This document shows positions 49,273 through 58,530 of a DNA stretch of 64,000 nucleotides, in pieces. The position numbers and the translations under genes were made by a program. Each line of letters opens with the position of its first letter. The stretch's first letter is position 1. A model generated the notes under the pieces. It was given only the letters and a program-made list of their open reading frames with translations, ran no database searches and was not told where the DNA came from. The DNA comes from Actinomycetota bacterium (GTDB lineage: Bacteria; Actinomycetota; AC-67), in NCBI GenBank assembly GCA_041658565.1, contig JBAZZY010000005.1:1-64000 (forward strand). The letters are read 5' to 3'.

Positions 49273-49931
49273 GCGTCGGCACGCTCGCTCAAACCGGCGT
49301 CGCGCGTCCGAGCATGCGCGGACGCCTGCACCAGATCGCGTTCATCTGCTCCATCCCGATGGGCATCACCCTGGTCGCGATGGGGCGCACCCCGCTCGCG
49401 CGCGCCTCCGCGGCGGTGTACGCGCTGAGCCTGGCCGCCCTCTACGGCGTCAGCGCCTCATACCACCGGCTTACCTGGTCGCCGCGCGCGCGCCGGCGCA
49501 TGCGACGCCTCGACCATTCAACGATCTTCGTGCTGATCGCCGGAACGTACACGCCGGTCACGGTGCTGGTTCTCACCGGCGTGTGGCGCGCGTCAATCAT
49601 GGTTGCCGTATGGGCAATCGCGCTGCTCGGGATCACGCTCAAGATCACTCGCATCGAGCGCATGGATCGACTCGGCGTCGTCTTGTACGTCGCGCTCGGA
49701 TGGACCGCGATCGTCGGCATGCCGCGCATCGTCGCGAACCTGAGCGTGGCCGGCATCGTGCTCCTGGTCGCAGGCGGCGTGCTGCATTCCGCCGGAGCCG
49801 TCGTCTACGCGCGCCGCCGCCCCGACCCGAACCCGCGCGTCTTCGGCTACCACGAAGTCTTCCACTCGCTCGTCATCGCCGGCAGCCTGTGCCACTACGC
49901 TCTGATCACAACCCTCGTCCTCGCGCGCTGA
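49269..49931 (+). CDS. Hemolysin III / PAQR-family membrane protein
   Basis: 220 residues with seven hydrophobic segments. The PAQR zinc-site motifs are present: SASYHRL near residue 60, LDHSTIFVLIAGTYTPV, and the C-terminal GYHEVFHSLVIAGSLCHY. Members are membrane hydrolases (ceramidase-like superfamily). Overlaps the hydrolase stop, so likely regulated by the same TetR protein. Confidence 0.87.
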   Translation: MSVGTLAQTGVARPSMRGRLHQIAFICSIPMGITLVAMGRTPLARASAAVYALSLAALYGVSASYHRLTWSPRARRRMRRLDHSTIFVLIAGTYTPVTVLVLTGVWRASIMVAVWAIALLGITLKITRIERMDRLGVVLYVALGWTAIVGMPRIVANLSVAGIVLLVAGGVLHSAGAVVYARRRPDPNPRVFGYHEVFHSLVIAGSLCHYALITTLVLAR

Positions 49932-50090
49932 CGCGCGCGCGCGGCGCTGATCCCCAAGGGTCCGGCGGATGTCCGACTTCCCGCCAGACCGATGCGAATC
50001 GTGGTTTGAAAAGCAGGTTCAGGTTCTCGCCGATCGTGAAGACGGCCTCCGCGTAGCCGGCTTCCCATGAGTCGAACATCCGGCGTGGCG

Positions 50091-50738
50091 CTACGAGATC
50101 CGGCCCATCGCACGGAGCACCGCTGGTTGGCGGCGTGTCCAGTAACTCGCGACTTCGTTCTTCGTGCGCGGCACGAGATCGTCCTCGTCTACGTCGTCGA
50201 GGTAACCGAGCGCTTCCACGATGTGCAACAGGGCGGATCCTGAGTCCTTCGGACGATATCTGTCCAGGAAGTCCCCAAGGCCCGTCTCGGCGGCGCCACG
50301 TTCGGCTTGCTCGATCGCCATGAGGTCGAAGTAGTCGCGAAGTTCTCCTCGATCCTCGATGACCTTCAACTTCATCGCGACGAGATCGCGCATCGACGCC
50401 ACGCGGAGCGTGCCCACGGTGCTGTCGTCATCGACGGCATGATGACTGCGCGCGTCGAGGAACTGGATCCTGGTTGCAGAGAACACTCCGCTCAATGTCG
50501 TCTCAGTGTGCATCGTGACCGCGAAAGGACCGGCCTCCGCGAGCGCCCTCGCCAGACCGTCGAGATCGATATCGTGGTCAAAGAAGAAGTCCAGGTCGCG
50601 GCTGATCCGATGCCGGAGGTGGACGGTGATCGCCGTGCCGCCGGCAAGATACGCAGGTGCCGGCACCAAGGGTCCGACGGACTCCCAGGTGCGCACCGTG
50701 TCAGCGGGAAGGAACCCGCGAAGGTCTTCGGGGATCAC
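50091..50738 (-). CDS. AbiEii/AbiGii-family nucleotidyltransferase (toxin candidate, module 3)
   Basis: 215 residues, the most canonical of the three nucleotidyltransferases. YLAGGTAITVHLRHRISRDL with Gly33-Gly34 and Asp48-x-Asp50, then SMRDLVAMKLKVIEDRGELR with DYFDL are typical of AbiEii. I chose GTG 50738 because AGGAG is 7 nt upstream. Its start lies 38 nt inside the upstream HTH gene. Confidence 0.78.
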   Translation of the reverse strand: MIPEDLRGFLPADTVRTWESVGPLVPAPAYLAGGTAITVHLRHRISRDLDFFFDHDIDLDGLARALAEAGPFAVTMHTETTLSGVFSATRIQFLDARSHHAVDDDSTVGTLRVASMRDLVAMKLKVIEDRGELRDYFDLMAIEQAERGAAETGLGDFLDRYRPKDSGSALLHIVEALGYLDDVDEDDLVPRTKNEVASYWTRRQPAVLRAMGRIS

Positions 50739-51462
50739 GGGCACACTCCTGCGCAATGTTCTCGGCGAGCCGTCGCCGCCGAGCGTTGATGCCGCGGGTC
50801 TGTGCAGCATGCCTCCAGGCCGCCTCATCCAGATGCGCCGCGCCCCACGCGAGTCCATCGAGATCGCCGCTGGTGACAAGCCTGCGCGCGATGTACGCCG
50901 ACGAGCTGTCGAGACGGAGCTGATTCCAGTGCGTATTCCAAAAGAGATGGAGAAGTTCATTCGGCACGCGCCGCAATGGCGCGCTCGGTCGGACGGGAAG
51001 TTGCGTGCGCGATATCCGCGGCGCGAGGGTCTTCCAAAGCGAAGTCGAGCGACCGATCCGATAGATAGCCGTATCGCGCACCCGTCCAAGCGCGAGCCGT
51101 TCCGGCTCCTGCTGCACAAGGCCGCATTGCGTGAGCATCGAGAGACTCTTGAGGGCCGTTGCGGGGGACACTCCGGCGCGACGCGCGAGCGCGCGCGCCG
51201 ACACCAACCCGCGGGGCGCGCGAGCGAGCGCTGCCAGTACCTGCACGTCGGCACGGGACCAACGCGCGGCACGATCGGTTGGCACTGCCCCGATGGTTGA
51301 GCGCAGGACGGCGCGCTGCTGCGGGCGCACGACCGTGGTGGCGTTCCGGGCGCTGCCGGCGCGCGCCAGCCGCATGCCTAGTTCAGCCGCGGTCCGGCGA
51401 ACGCGATCGACCGACACGCCCAACTCACGCGCAACTTCCGGCAGCGAATATATCGTGTCCAC
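50701..51462 (-). CDS. HTH regulator, probable antitoxin partner (module 3)
   Basis: 253 residues. Residues 1-30 (TIYSLPEVARELGVSVDRVR) form a MerR/excisionase-like HTH and residues 70-120 a winged HTH (GLVSARALARRAGVSPATAL). The C-terminal part is unassigned. GTG 51462 has TACACT (51470-51475) 7 nt upstream and no Shine-Dalgarno: leaderless. Overlap with the nucleotidyltransferase gene suggests a toxin-antitoxin pair, but its sequence is unlike the other two AbiEi-like proteins. Confidence 0.6.
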   Translation of the reverse strand: MDTIYSLPEVARELGVSVDRVRRTAAELGMRLARAGSARNATTVVRPQQRAVLRSTIGAVPTDRAARWSRADVQVLAALARAPRGLVSARALARRAGVSPATALKSLSMLTQCGLVQQEPERLALGRVRDTAIYRIGRSTSLWKTLAPRISRTQLPVRPSAPLRRVPNELLHLFWNTHWNQLRLDSSSAYIARRLVTSGDLDGLAWGAAHLDEAAWRHAAQTRGINARRRRLAENIAQECARDPRRPSRVPSR

Positions 51463-51548
51463 ATGCGCCAGTGTAGCGCGTTTTGAACAGCATATTGCGA
51501 TCACGACCTCGCGTCTGCCCAGGCCCCTGACCAGCAATGACGCAGTTG

Positions 51549-54452
51549 CTATTTGTTGGAGACCTCGCCGAACAGATCCACACCGGGAAGAGGGACTCCG
51601 GCCTGGGTGATGGTCCGGGCGAGGTTCCGCAGGGCTGCCGTGTTGAGATTCGGCACGACGCCGCGCACGTACGGAACCGCCTCTTCCGTCGCACCGGCGA
51701 GAGCACCTTGGTCTTGAATGAGGGGCTTGTAGCGCCAGCCTTCGTATAGCGGCTTCTGGTCGAACACGTGCGGGTTGCCCGCACCGACGGCCGCCGCCGG
51801 ATCGTCGGCAGTCTGGCCGGCCAACAGCGTCGGAATGTCAACCATGCCGCTCTGCCCGGGCGGCACGACGTTGTACGTGCGAAATCCCGGCCCAACCCCG
51901 AAGTCGTGCAATTGGTTGAAGCTTCCGCGATTCATGCGCTCCATCGTGATGTCGGGCGCCCCACCAAGCGAGGGAACCGAACTCACGATCACGGGTTCAC
52001 GCCAGGTCGATTGATCACCCGACGAGAATCTCGTCTTCAACGCCGCGACCGTTTGGGCCAGGGTCGACACCATCAACTCCACGCACGATTGCGGTGCGCA
52101 GTAGTTGCGCGAAGGCGTCAGCGTGGTCGGCGCCGGTAACCCGGGAACCTGGAACTCCGAGTCATGCGTGAGGACGTGGTAGAGCACGCTGTCGGGTGTG
52201 AGATAACTCCCGTGATCGTCCTCGTTGCTGCTATCGATAACGAGCGGGAAGTCCATGCTGCGGCTGTACGACCCGAGCGCACCGTCTAGAAGACCGCCCT
52301 GCAAGCGGCGCCGCCACTCGCGGTAGATCGCCACCCCGGGCGAACGATACGTCTGCTCCGAGCCCGACCGCAGCAGCGGCGCGCCGTCATCGCTCCACTG
52401 CTTCATCTTCTCGTACGCCTTGTACTCAACCGAGTCTACGGACGTTCCCTCGACGGCAAACGCCTTGGCAAGGAAGGGCAAGACCGTAAGCGCGTGGATG
52501 TCGCTCGTGGCCGCCTTGCGAATGATGCCGTTGACCGAACTCACGCAGCCGAGCGGGTCGGTGCCGATCCGGTAGTCGTCTTGCGTGAAGCAACTCGGAA
52601 CTGTCGTGGGGTCGGCGTCACCCTCGTTCAACTTGATCGGAGTATCGGATGCGATGAGGCGGTCGACCTCGCGGGAGATGCCTTCCATCCGGTGCCTCGG
52701 CCCCCACAACTCGCGCGCTTCACCGGCTCCGCCCCACCCCTTGATCGGCTTGTTGTTCCAGTTGGCGAAGTAGCCCTGTGCGGGGTTGACGATCGTTGCC
52801 GCCTTCTTGCCGTCGGTGGTCAGGATGGCGGAGTTGGCGACGTAGTCCTTGCCGTCCGGTCCTCTGCGCCACTCGTGGCCGAGTCCGGGAAGCGGCAACC
52901 GCGGGTCGGTGTTGTCGGGACGCAGCGGTGTGAGCCCACGATGGAAGTATGCGATGTCACCACTGGTCGAGGCGTAGTTGAAGTTGAAGGTGAAAGGAAA
53001 GCCCTCAAGAGCCTCCTCGACGCTGTTCGGGCCGGTGAGCGTCGTCTTCCGGCCGAGATTCAGCCAGGTCGCCGCACCCTTCAGATCCTGCATCCAGTGC
53101 GCTTTCTTGTGGCTGAATGCGACGTGGTTCTCCGCGTCGATGAAGAAGACCGGACCGTGGACGGTGCGGCACAACTCTTGAACGACCGGGCGGACCGGCG
53201 GCGTCGCGCGCGCCGGATCGTCGGGCGACACGCCGGGAGAATCGGGAGGACTGGTCGGGTTCATGCGCACGAGGAAGGTCTCGGTGCGACAGTCCATGTC
53301 CTGCCAGTGACCCGGCTCGCCGTACTGCCGGAGGTTATCGGGGTTCAATCTCTCAACGTATGTGTCGATCTGATCGTCGATCCCCGACGTGATCGTGAAG
53401 GCCAAAGTGCTGGTTCTGCCCATGATGTTGCCGGGCCCGAGCGGCAGATTGACGCCGACCGAGTCGTAGTGCGGCGTGTGCAGGCCGGATTCCCAGAAGA
53501 AGCTCGGCGTCGAGTAGCCGACTTGCGGCCCACCTCCAAGCATCGGGTGCCCGGTCGAGGTGTGGCTGCCCGCGATGACCAGAGCGTTGGAATGACCTGG
53601 GGAGAACAGCCCGCCGATGCCGAGCCGCTTCCCGACGCTGTCGATGGCTGCCTCTTCGGCGCGCTGGGCTGCCGCCGCCTTGCATATCGCCGGCCCAATC
53701 TGCGGATCGTTCACGAGCGCCATTTGGGCGGCGCTGAAGCGCCCGACCTTGTTCGGCCACACGGCCTCGCCTTCGTTGATGGTCGTGGGCGCGTCCGGGT
53801 CGTCGATCCAGAACAGGTCGTCGAAGACACCTTTCGCTTCTTGCTCACTGTTGAGTCGCGAAGACAGGTCCGACAACATGCAGGCGTTCTGCACCTCGTG
53901 GCCGCCCTCCGCGCCGAAGATGCTCAGACCCACTGCGGCGAATGCGATCGAGTCCGTCACCGTCCACGGCTGCGGCAATGTTCCGAGCGCGAGGTACTCG
54001 GACGGGAGCTTGTTGACGGGATCGGCAAGATCCTCAGCGATGCGCAGATTCACTCCATCGACAAAAGCCATGAATGAGTCCGCCGACGCCGGATCGGTCT
54101 TTTGCAACTCGGCGAACATGTCTTGACGCTCAGGCTCGGTGTACAACTCCCGTCGGATGGCGATGTCGAACTCGGCCGCAGTCTGTCCGCCGATCGCATC
54201 CTGATCGCCGACCAGTTCGGCAAGCCGGCCCTTCCCGGCGCGCCGCAAGATCTCCATCTGGAAAAGCCGGTCCTCGGCAAGGGCGTACCCGGACGCGAAA
54301 GCGCCCTTGAGGTCGTCGTCGGCAAAGATGTGCGGCACCCCGTACGAATCGCGAAGGATCTTGACGGTTTCCTGCGTCGGTTGCGCCGTCGCGGTAAGGC
54401 CCGTCGAGGCGACCGCGAGGCAAGCGGCGAGAGCGAGCACTCTTGTCTTCAT
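51549..54452 (-). CDS. Secreted penicillin-acylase-family Ntn hydrolase
   Basis: 967 residues with a signal peptide (MKTRVLALAACLAVASTGLT). The alpha chain begins near ILRDSYGVPHIFADD; the beta-chain nucleophile is Ser288 in GHSNALVIAGSHTSTGHPML, with autocleavage expected before it. Further beta-chain landmarks are FTITSGIDDQIDTYVERLNP and PGQSGMVDIPTL near the end. The family hydrolyses amide bonds of beta-lactams, acyl-homoserine lactones or aculeacin. Long inserts make it larger than E. coli PAC. No Shine-Dalgarno visible. Confidence 0.88.
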   Translation of the reverse strand: MKTRVLALAACLAVASTGLTATAQPTQETVKILRDSYGVPHIFADDDLKGAFASGYALAEDRLFQMEILRRAGKGRLAELVGDQDAIGGQTAAEFDIAIRRELYTEPERQDMFAELQKTDPASADSFMAFVDGVNLRIAEDLADPVNKLPSEYLALGTLPQPWTVTDSIAFAAVGLSIFGAEGGHEVQNACMLSDLSSRLNSEQEAKGVFDDLFWIDDPDAPTTINEGEAVWPNKVGRFSAAQMALVNDPQIGPAICKAAAAQRAEEAAIDSVGKRLGIGGLFSPGHSNALVIAGSHTSTGHPMLGGGPQVGYSTPSFFWESGLHTPHYDSVGVNLPLGPGNIMGRTSTLAFTITSGIDDQIDTYVERLNPDNLRQYGEPGHWQDMDCRTETFLVRMNPTSPPDSPGVSPDDPARATPPVRPVVQELCRTVHGPVFFIDAENHVAFSHKKAHWMQDLKGAATWLNLGRKTTLTGPNSVEEALEGFPFTFNFNYASTSGDIAYFHRGLTPLRPDNTDPRLPLPGLGHEWRRGPDGKDYVANSAILTTDGKKAATIVNPAQGYFANWNNKPIKGWGGAGEARELWGPRHRMEGISREVDRLIASDTPIKLNEGDADPTTVPSCFTQDDYRIGTDPLGCVSSVNGIIRKAATSDIHALTVLPFLAKAFAVEGTSVDSVEYKAYEKMKQWSDDGAPLLRSGSEQTYRSPGVAIYREWRRRLQGGLLDGALGSYSRSMDFPLVIDSSNEDDHGSYLTPDSVLYHVLTHDSEFQVPGLPAPTTLTPSRNYCAPQSCVELMVSTLAQTVAALKTRFSSGDQSTWREPVIVSSVPSLGGAPDITMERMNRGSFNQLHDFGVGPGFRTYNVVPPGQSGMVDIPTLLAGQTADDPAAAVGAGNPHVFDQKPLYEGWRYKPLIQDQGALAGATEEAVPYVRGVVPNLNTAALRNLARTITQAGVPLPGVDLFGEVSNK

Positions 54453-54514
54453 AAGAAGCCGGTTCGATGCCTTCGGTCTGATTCCTTCCCGGGCACCCCG
54501 TAGAATCCTCAGCC

Positions 54515-54583
54515 ATGAACAGCGAGGAATTCTCGGACGAACCCGCGAGTTCGTGCCCTCCTGAGAAACGCAGCGGGGTCTGA
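54515..54583 (+). CDS. Short upstream ORF, 22 aa
   Basis: Peptide MNSEEFSDEPASSCPPEKRS plus two residues. TAGAAT (54501-54506) lies 8 nt before the ATG. The stop TGA is followed by AGG and the ATG of the next gene (TGAAGGATG), so ribosomes could reinitiate. It may be a leader peptide. Confidence 0.45.
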   Translation: MNSEEFSDEPASSCPPEKRSGV

Positions 54584-54586
54584 AGG

Positions 54587-55489
54587 ATGCTTCATCCGGC
54601 CGTGCGTCGGACTATGACTCCATCTGAACTGGCGGCGCGCTTGGCGGCCGGGTGGACGCCCACGCTGCTCGATGTGCGCACGGCATTAGAGTGGCGACAG
54701 GAGCGGATCCCTGGTTTTCAGCACCGCTCGCTCTTGCGCGCGCTGCGAGTGAACGCGCGCGGCCCCACCGTCGTGGCTTGCCGCAGCGGACATCGCGCGC
54801 AGATTGCCGCCGGGCGGATGCGCGGCGAGGTGTACGTGCTCGACGGTGGAGTGAAGGCGTGGGAGAAGGCCGGCCTTCCGATCGAGCGCGGCAAGGCGGA
54901 TGCGGTGAGTCGCCTCATCGATCTGGTTGACTTGCTCGGCTTTCGACGCTGGCGGCGCAGGATCGCCTCGGGCGCGCGCGGCCTGGTGATGGAACTCGGC
55001 GCGGGAAACGGCCGCAACGCTGCTTTCTATCGGCCCGGGGTGCGACTGGTCGCCGTGGAACCCGATCCCGAAGCGTTGCGCGCCCTGCAGTCCGGGAACC
55101 AAGCAAAGGGTGCGTTCGTGGTGTGTGCTCGCGCCGAAGCCTTGCCGTTCCGCGACAACGTATTCGACACGACGGTCGTCACCCTGGTGTTCTGCAGCGT
55201 CGATGACCCCGATCGCGCGGCTACCGAACTCGCACGCACGCTCAAGGACGACGGTGAGGTGCGCGGCGCCGAGCATGTGCTCGCGCGGGGACTGCTCGGA
55301 CGACTCCTGAAGATCATGGCGCCCTCGTGGCACCGGATGACAGGCAGTTGCCGGATCGACCGCACCACGATGGAGACGTTCGCGCGCGCCGGACTCCAGC
55401 CGACGGTGCGCGCGCGCCGCCGGGGGCATGTTCGTTGCATATACGGCAACCAAGGCCGGCTAAACCGATTCCTGGAACCCCACGAGTAG
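54587..55489 (+). CDS. Rhodanese-methyltransferase fusion protein
   Basis: 300 residues. Residues 10-95 form a rhodanese domain: LLDVRTALEWRQERIPG and the active-site loop CRSGHRA with Cys65. Residues 120-290 are a class I methyltransferase: VMELGAGNGRNAAFY (motif I), VAVEPDPEAL, and CARAEALPFRDNVFDTTVVT. Sulfur transfer coupled to methylation is possible, but neither substrate is known. A later ATG (54614) would remove nine residues. Confidence 0.8.
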   Translation: MLHPAVRRTMTPSELAARLAAGWTPTLLDVRTALEWRQERIPGFQHRSLLRALRVNARGPTVVACRSGHRAQIAAGRMRGEVYVLDGGVKAWEKAGLPIERGKADAVSRLIDLVDLLGFRRWRRRIASGARGLVMELGAGNGRNAAFYRPGVRLVAVEPDPEALRALQSGNQAKGAFVVCARAEALPFRDNVFDTTVVTLVFCSVDDPDRAATELARTLKDDGEVRGAEHVLARGLLGRLLKIMAPSWHRMTGSCRIDRTTMETFARAGLQPTVRARRRGHVRCIYGNQGRLNRFLEPHE

Positions 55490-55530
55490 TAGGCTTTTCC
55501 TTCCGAAGTTCCCCTTGATCGGAGGTTCGG

Positions 55531-56274
55531 ATGCCGCGGCTAATGGTCGTCTCGGGACTCCTCCTGGCTCTGATGTTTGGATGCAGTTCAAAGCCGACGC
55601 CACAGGCAGAGTCGAGCGCAGCGAACACACTCCCTCAGGGTTCGCAGGCGGTCGAACTGGATCCGGCTGATTTCGTGGGCGCGATCAACCATACGTATTG
55701 GCCGATGAAGCCGGGAAGCACTTGGGTCTACCGCGAGATTGCCGACGACGGAACCGCCCAACGGGTCGAGATCACCGTCATGAGCGAAACCAAGAACATC
55801 CTTGGGATCAAGGCTACGGTCGTTCACGATGTCGTCACCGAAGAAGACGCGGTTATCGAGGACACCTTGGATTGGTATGCGCAAGACCGCGTCGGGAACC
55901 TGTGGTACCTCGGCGAGGACACCAAGGAGTACGAGAACGGAAAGGTAGTCAGCACTGCGGGATCGTGGGAGGCGGGGCAGAACGGAGCACAGGCAGGAAT
56001 CATCCTTCCCGCAAGACCGCGAGTTGGAATGACCTACCGGCAGGAGTACCTCAAGGGCCAAGCAGAAGATGCCGCCAGCGTCTTGAGTCTCGACGAACTT
56101 GCCGAGGTTCCGCACGGGTCCTTCTCCGACGTTTTGCTCACCAAGGACTACACCACGCTCGAACCAAATCTGCTCGAGTACAAGTTCTATGCCAAGGGCA
56201 TCGGCCCGGTGCTGGTGCTCGCGGTATCGGGAGGCAGTGGGCGCGAGGAACTCGTGTCGTTCAAGGCGGGATGA
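55531..56274 (+). CDS. Lipoprotein of unknown function
   Basis: 247 residues. Lipobox LMFGC with lipidated Cys18, after an n-region MPR and a hydrophobic core. The mature part begins SSKPTPQAESSAAN and contains YWPMKPGSTWVYRE, typical of secreted beta-rich proteins. GGAGGT is 5 nt before the ATG. No enzymatic motif. Confidence 0.75.
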   Translation: MPRLMVVSGLLLALMFGCSSKPTPQAESSAANTLPQGSQAVELDPADFVGAINHTYWPMKPGSTWVYREIADDGTAQRVEITVMSETKNILGIKATVVHDVVTEEDAVIEDTLDWYAQDRVGNLWYLGEDTKEYENGKVVSTAGSWEAGQNGAQAGIILPARPRVGMTYRQEYLKGQAEDAASVLSLDELAEVPHGSFSDVLLTKDYTTLEPNLLEYKFYAKGIGPVLVLAVSGGSGREELVSFKAG

Positions 56275-56302
56275 ACTGTCTCACCACGTCCAACGGCCGA
56301 AC

Positions 56303-58000
56303 CTAGTCGCTCATCTTGTAGGCGCCTTTGAGCGCGAACACGTGGTCTTTCCACACGCGCTCGTAGCGCGCGGTGTCCACCACGGGCTTGCGGATCATCT
56401 TCAGCGCCAGCGCCATCTGCGACGCCGAACTCGACGGCTTTGAGTACAACTGCAGCGCGAACTTAGAGAAGTCCCTCACCATGAAGTCGAAGATCTGATC
56501 GAGCAGGTCGTCCTCGATGCCGTAGATCTTGGCGTTCTCGATGATGAGTTGTCCGTAGGCCACAAGAGTGAACAACTCGCCGAGGGTGAGCAGGTAGTCG
56601 ATGTCGCGCTGCTGCGACTCGTCCGGCGGAGACGTCGTCAGCCACTCCTTGAGTAGCGCGATCTGCTCCCGGAACACTGCGGCGTTCGGCAGATCGACCT
56701 GCGCGTAAGCGAGGTTGTAGTCGTGGAAGCGGATCTTGCCGAGGCCGCGCGTCGGCCCTTGGTGCCACAAGAACTCGTCCTCGGTCGCCTCGTTTCGCTG
56801 CGCGATCTCGGGGAACGTGTCGGGGTTCAAGAAGTAGTTGGCCATGAACTTCACGATCAAGGCCATGTTCACGTGAACGGTGCCCTCGAGTTTCGGCAGC
56901 GCGCGGATGTCCCGGGCAGCCATCTCGAAGTAGGTGTCTTTCTCAAAACCCTTGGCGGCGATCACGTCCCACAGCAGGTTGATGACTTCCTCTCCCTGAG
57001 TCGTGACTTTCATCTTCACGATCGGGTTGTAGAGCAAGTACCGGCGATCCTCGTGCGAGGCGGCGCGCATGTAGTCCGAGGCGCGCAGCGCGAAAAGCTT
57101 CATCGCGACCAGGCGCGCGTACGCGTCGGTCAGCAGTTGGCGAACGTGCGGGAAGTCGGTGACGGGATTGCCGTAAAGAATGCGGCCGGCGGCGTGGTCG
57201 ATGGCTTCGTAGAAGGCGTGCGTGCAGATTCCGATCGATGCCCACCCGAGGTTGAACTTGCCGACGTTCACCGTGTTCAGCGCAGCGTCCCACGCGTCCC
57301 GCCCAACCGACAGCATGTCTTCTGCGGCGACCGGGTAATCGTTGAGGGCGTACTCGGCGACGAAGTTCTGTGAATTGACAACGTTTTGCACGCACTCGTA
57401 GCCGGGTTCGCCCGACCCGACCGTGAAGAACACGTAGTCGCCGGTGTCCTGCATCTTCCCGAAGGTCGAGACCAAGGCTGCGACGTTTGCGTTTCCGATG
57501 TAGTACTTGCGTCCGTTGGCGAGGAACGTGCCGTCGGGCTGCGCGCGCAGCGACATCTCGGTCGAGTAGAGGTCGGCGCCGTGCTCCTTCTCCGACAACC
57601 CAAACGCGAACACGCCGCCTTCCTTCAGCAACTGAGCGGTCTTGCGCTTCGCGGCCTCGTTGTCGCTCATCCAGATCGGCCCGAGTCCGAGGATGGTGAC
57701 CTGCCAGGTGTACCAATACGGAAGGCCGTAAAAGCCGAGGATCTCGTTGAACTCGCAGTTGCGCCAGGTATCCCAGCGCGTTCCCTCGCCGAGGCCGGCG
57801 GGCGTAAGAAGAGTGGCGAAGAGACCTTCGGCCGCCTGGAAGTCGAGGAAGTCCTGATACCAGGTTCGCTCGTGGTCGTCTCTCTTGATCTTGCCACGGC
57901 CCTTGGCTTCGAAGAACGCGATCGTCTTGCGCATGATCTCGCGCGAGGCGGGATCGCCGGGATACTCGCGATCATGGTTGGAAGGATTGAGGAGCACCAT
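56303..58000 (-). CDS. Acyl-CoA dehydrogenase, long form
   Basis: 565 residues. FAD-dependent core with FGLSEKEHGADLYSTEMSLR, NGRKYYIGNANVAALVSTFG and a C-terminal helical extension beyond the normal 380 residues (KFALQLYSKPSSSASQMAL). These long family members are distinct from the beta-oxidation pair at 25-28 kb. GGGGGA about 6 nt before the ATG. Substrate unknown. Confidence 0.85.
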   Translation of the reverse strand: MVLLNPSNHDREYPGDPASREIMRKTIAFFEAKGRGKIKRDDHERTWYQDFLDFQAAEGLFATLLTPAGLGEGTRWDTWRNCEFNEILGFYGLPYWYTWQVTILGLGPIWMSDNEAAKRKTAQLLKEGGVFAFGLSEKEHGADLYSTEMSLRAQPDGTFLANGRKYYIGNANVAALVSTFGKMQDTGDYVFFTVGSGEPGYECVQNVVNSQNFVAEYALNDYPVAAEDMLSVGRDAWDAALNTVNVGKFNLGWASIGICTHAFYEAIDHAAGRILYGNPVTDFPHVRQLLTDAYARLVAMKLFALRASDYMRAASHEDRRYLLYNPIVKMKVTTQGEEVINLLWDVIAAKGFEKDTYFEMAARDIRALPKLEGTVHVNMALIVKFMANYFLNPDTFPEIAQRNEATEDEFLWHQGPTRGLGKIRFHDYNLAYAQVDLPNAAVFREQIALLKEWLTTSPPDESQQRDIDYLLTLGELFTLVAYGQLIIENAKIYGIEDDLLDQIFDFMVRDFSKFALQLYSKPSSSASQMALALKMIRKPVVDTARYERVWKDHVFALKGAYKMSD

Positions 58001-58164
58001 GCTGCTTCCCCCTTCGTCGGAATCGAACGTCCGGCCACCGGATCAAAACGAGCGCGCGCCGGCCGAGCGGACGTTAGCCCTCGGGAATCGACGCCGTCAA
58101 CACGCCGAAATGAAGCAGCAACCGTGGCCGTCGGGGCGATGCGCCCATCGACAACACGAAAGGA

Positions 58165-58492
58165 GTGATTGCATTGGCACGTGCACAACTGTTCGCTCGC
58201 GCGGGCACGCATCGCGGCCCGTTTCTCAAGGTCGTGATCTTCGAGTTCCAGCGCGGAATGCTGGACCGGCGCGGCCGCTTCGCGTGCGCGCTCGAGCCCG
58301 GCCGCCACCGGCTGCGCGCGCGACACGCTCGTGCGCGCGATCGACATGCGGCCGGCGTTCGTCACCGTCCCCGGCCAGGAGGTGCTCTCGGCCGACAGCG
58401 TGACGCTCAAGGTCAGCCTCGCCGTGCAGTACGAGGTCGCCGACCTCGACGTTACGTTCAACAAGACGGCCGACGCGCCGGCGGCGCTGTAG
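58165..58492 (+). pseudogene. Frameshifted, truncated copy of the SPFH gene
   Basis: The reading RGPFLKVVIFEFQRGMLDRR is almost that of the intact gene at 45910. At about 58317 two bases are missing (CTGCGCGCGCGAC against CTGCGGGCGCGCGAC), and homology continues in another frame (DTLVRAIDMRPAFVTVPGQE, FNKTADAPAA) to a TAG at 58490. The upstream AAAGGAGTGAT is shared too. The start codon is altered. It is a decaying partial duplicate. Confidence 0.85.
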
Positions 58493-58530
58493 CGCTGCGG
58501 TGCCGCGAGGGCGTCCTTCCGCGGCGAACA

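Noticed and set aside
49903..50069. Small minus-strand ORF (MFDSWEAGYAEAVFTIGENL...)
   Set aside because: Amino-acid look is protein-like, but there is no ribosome site or promoter and it overlaps the end of the hemolysin III gene; perhaps a remnant.
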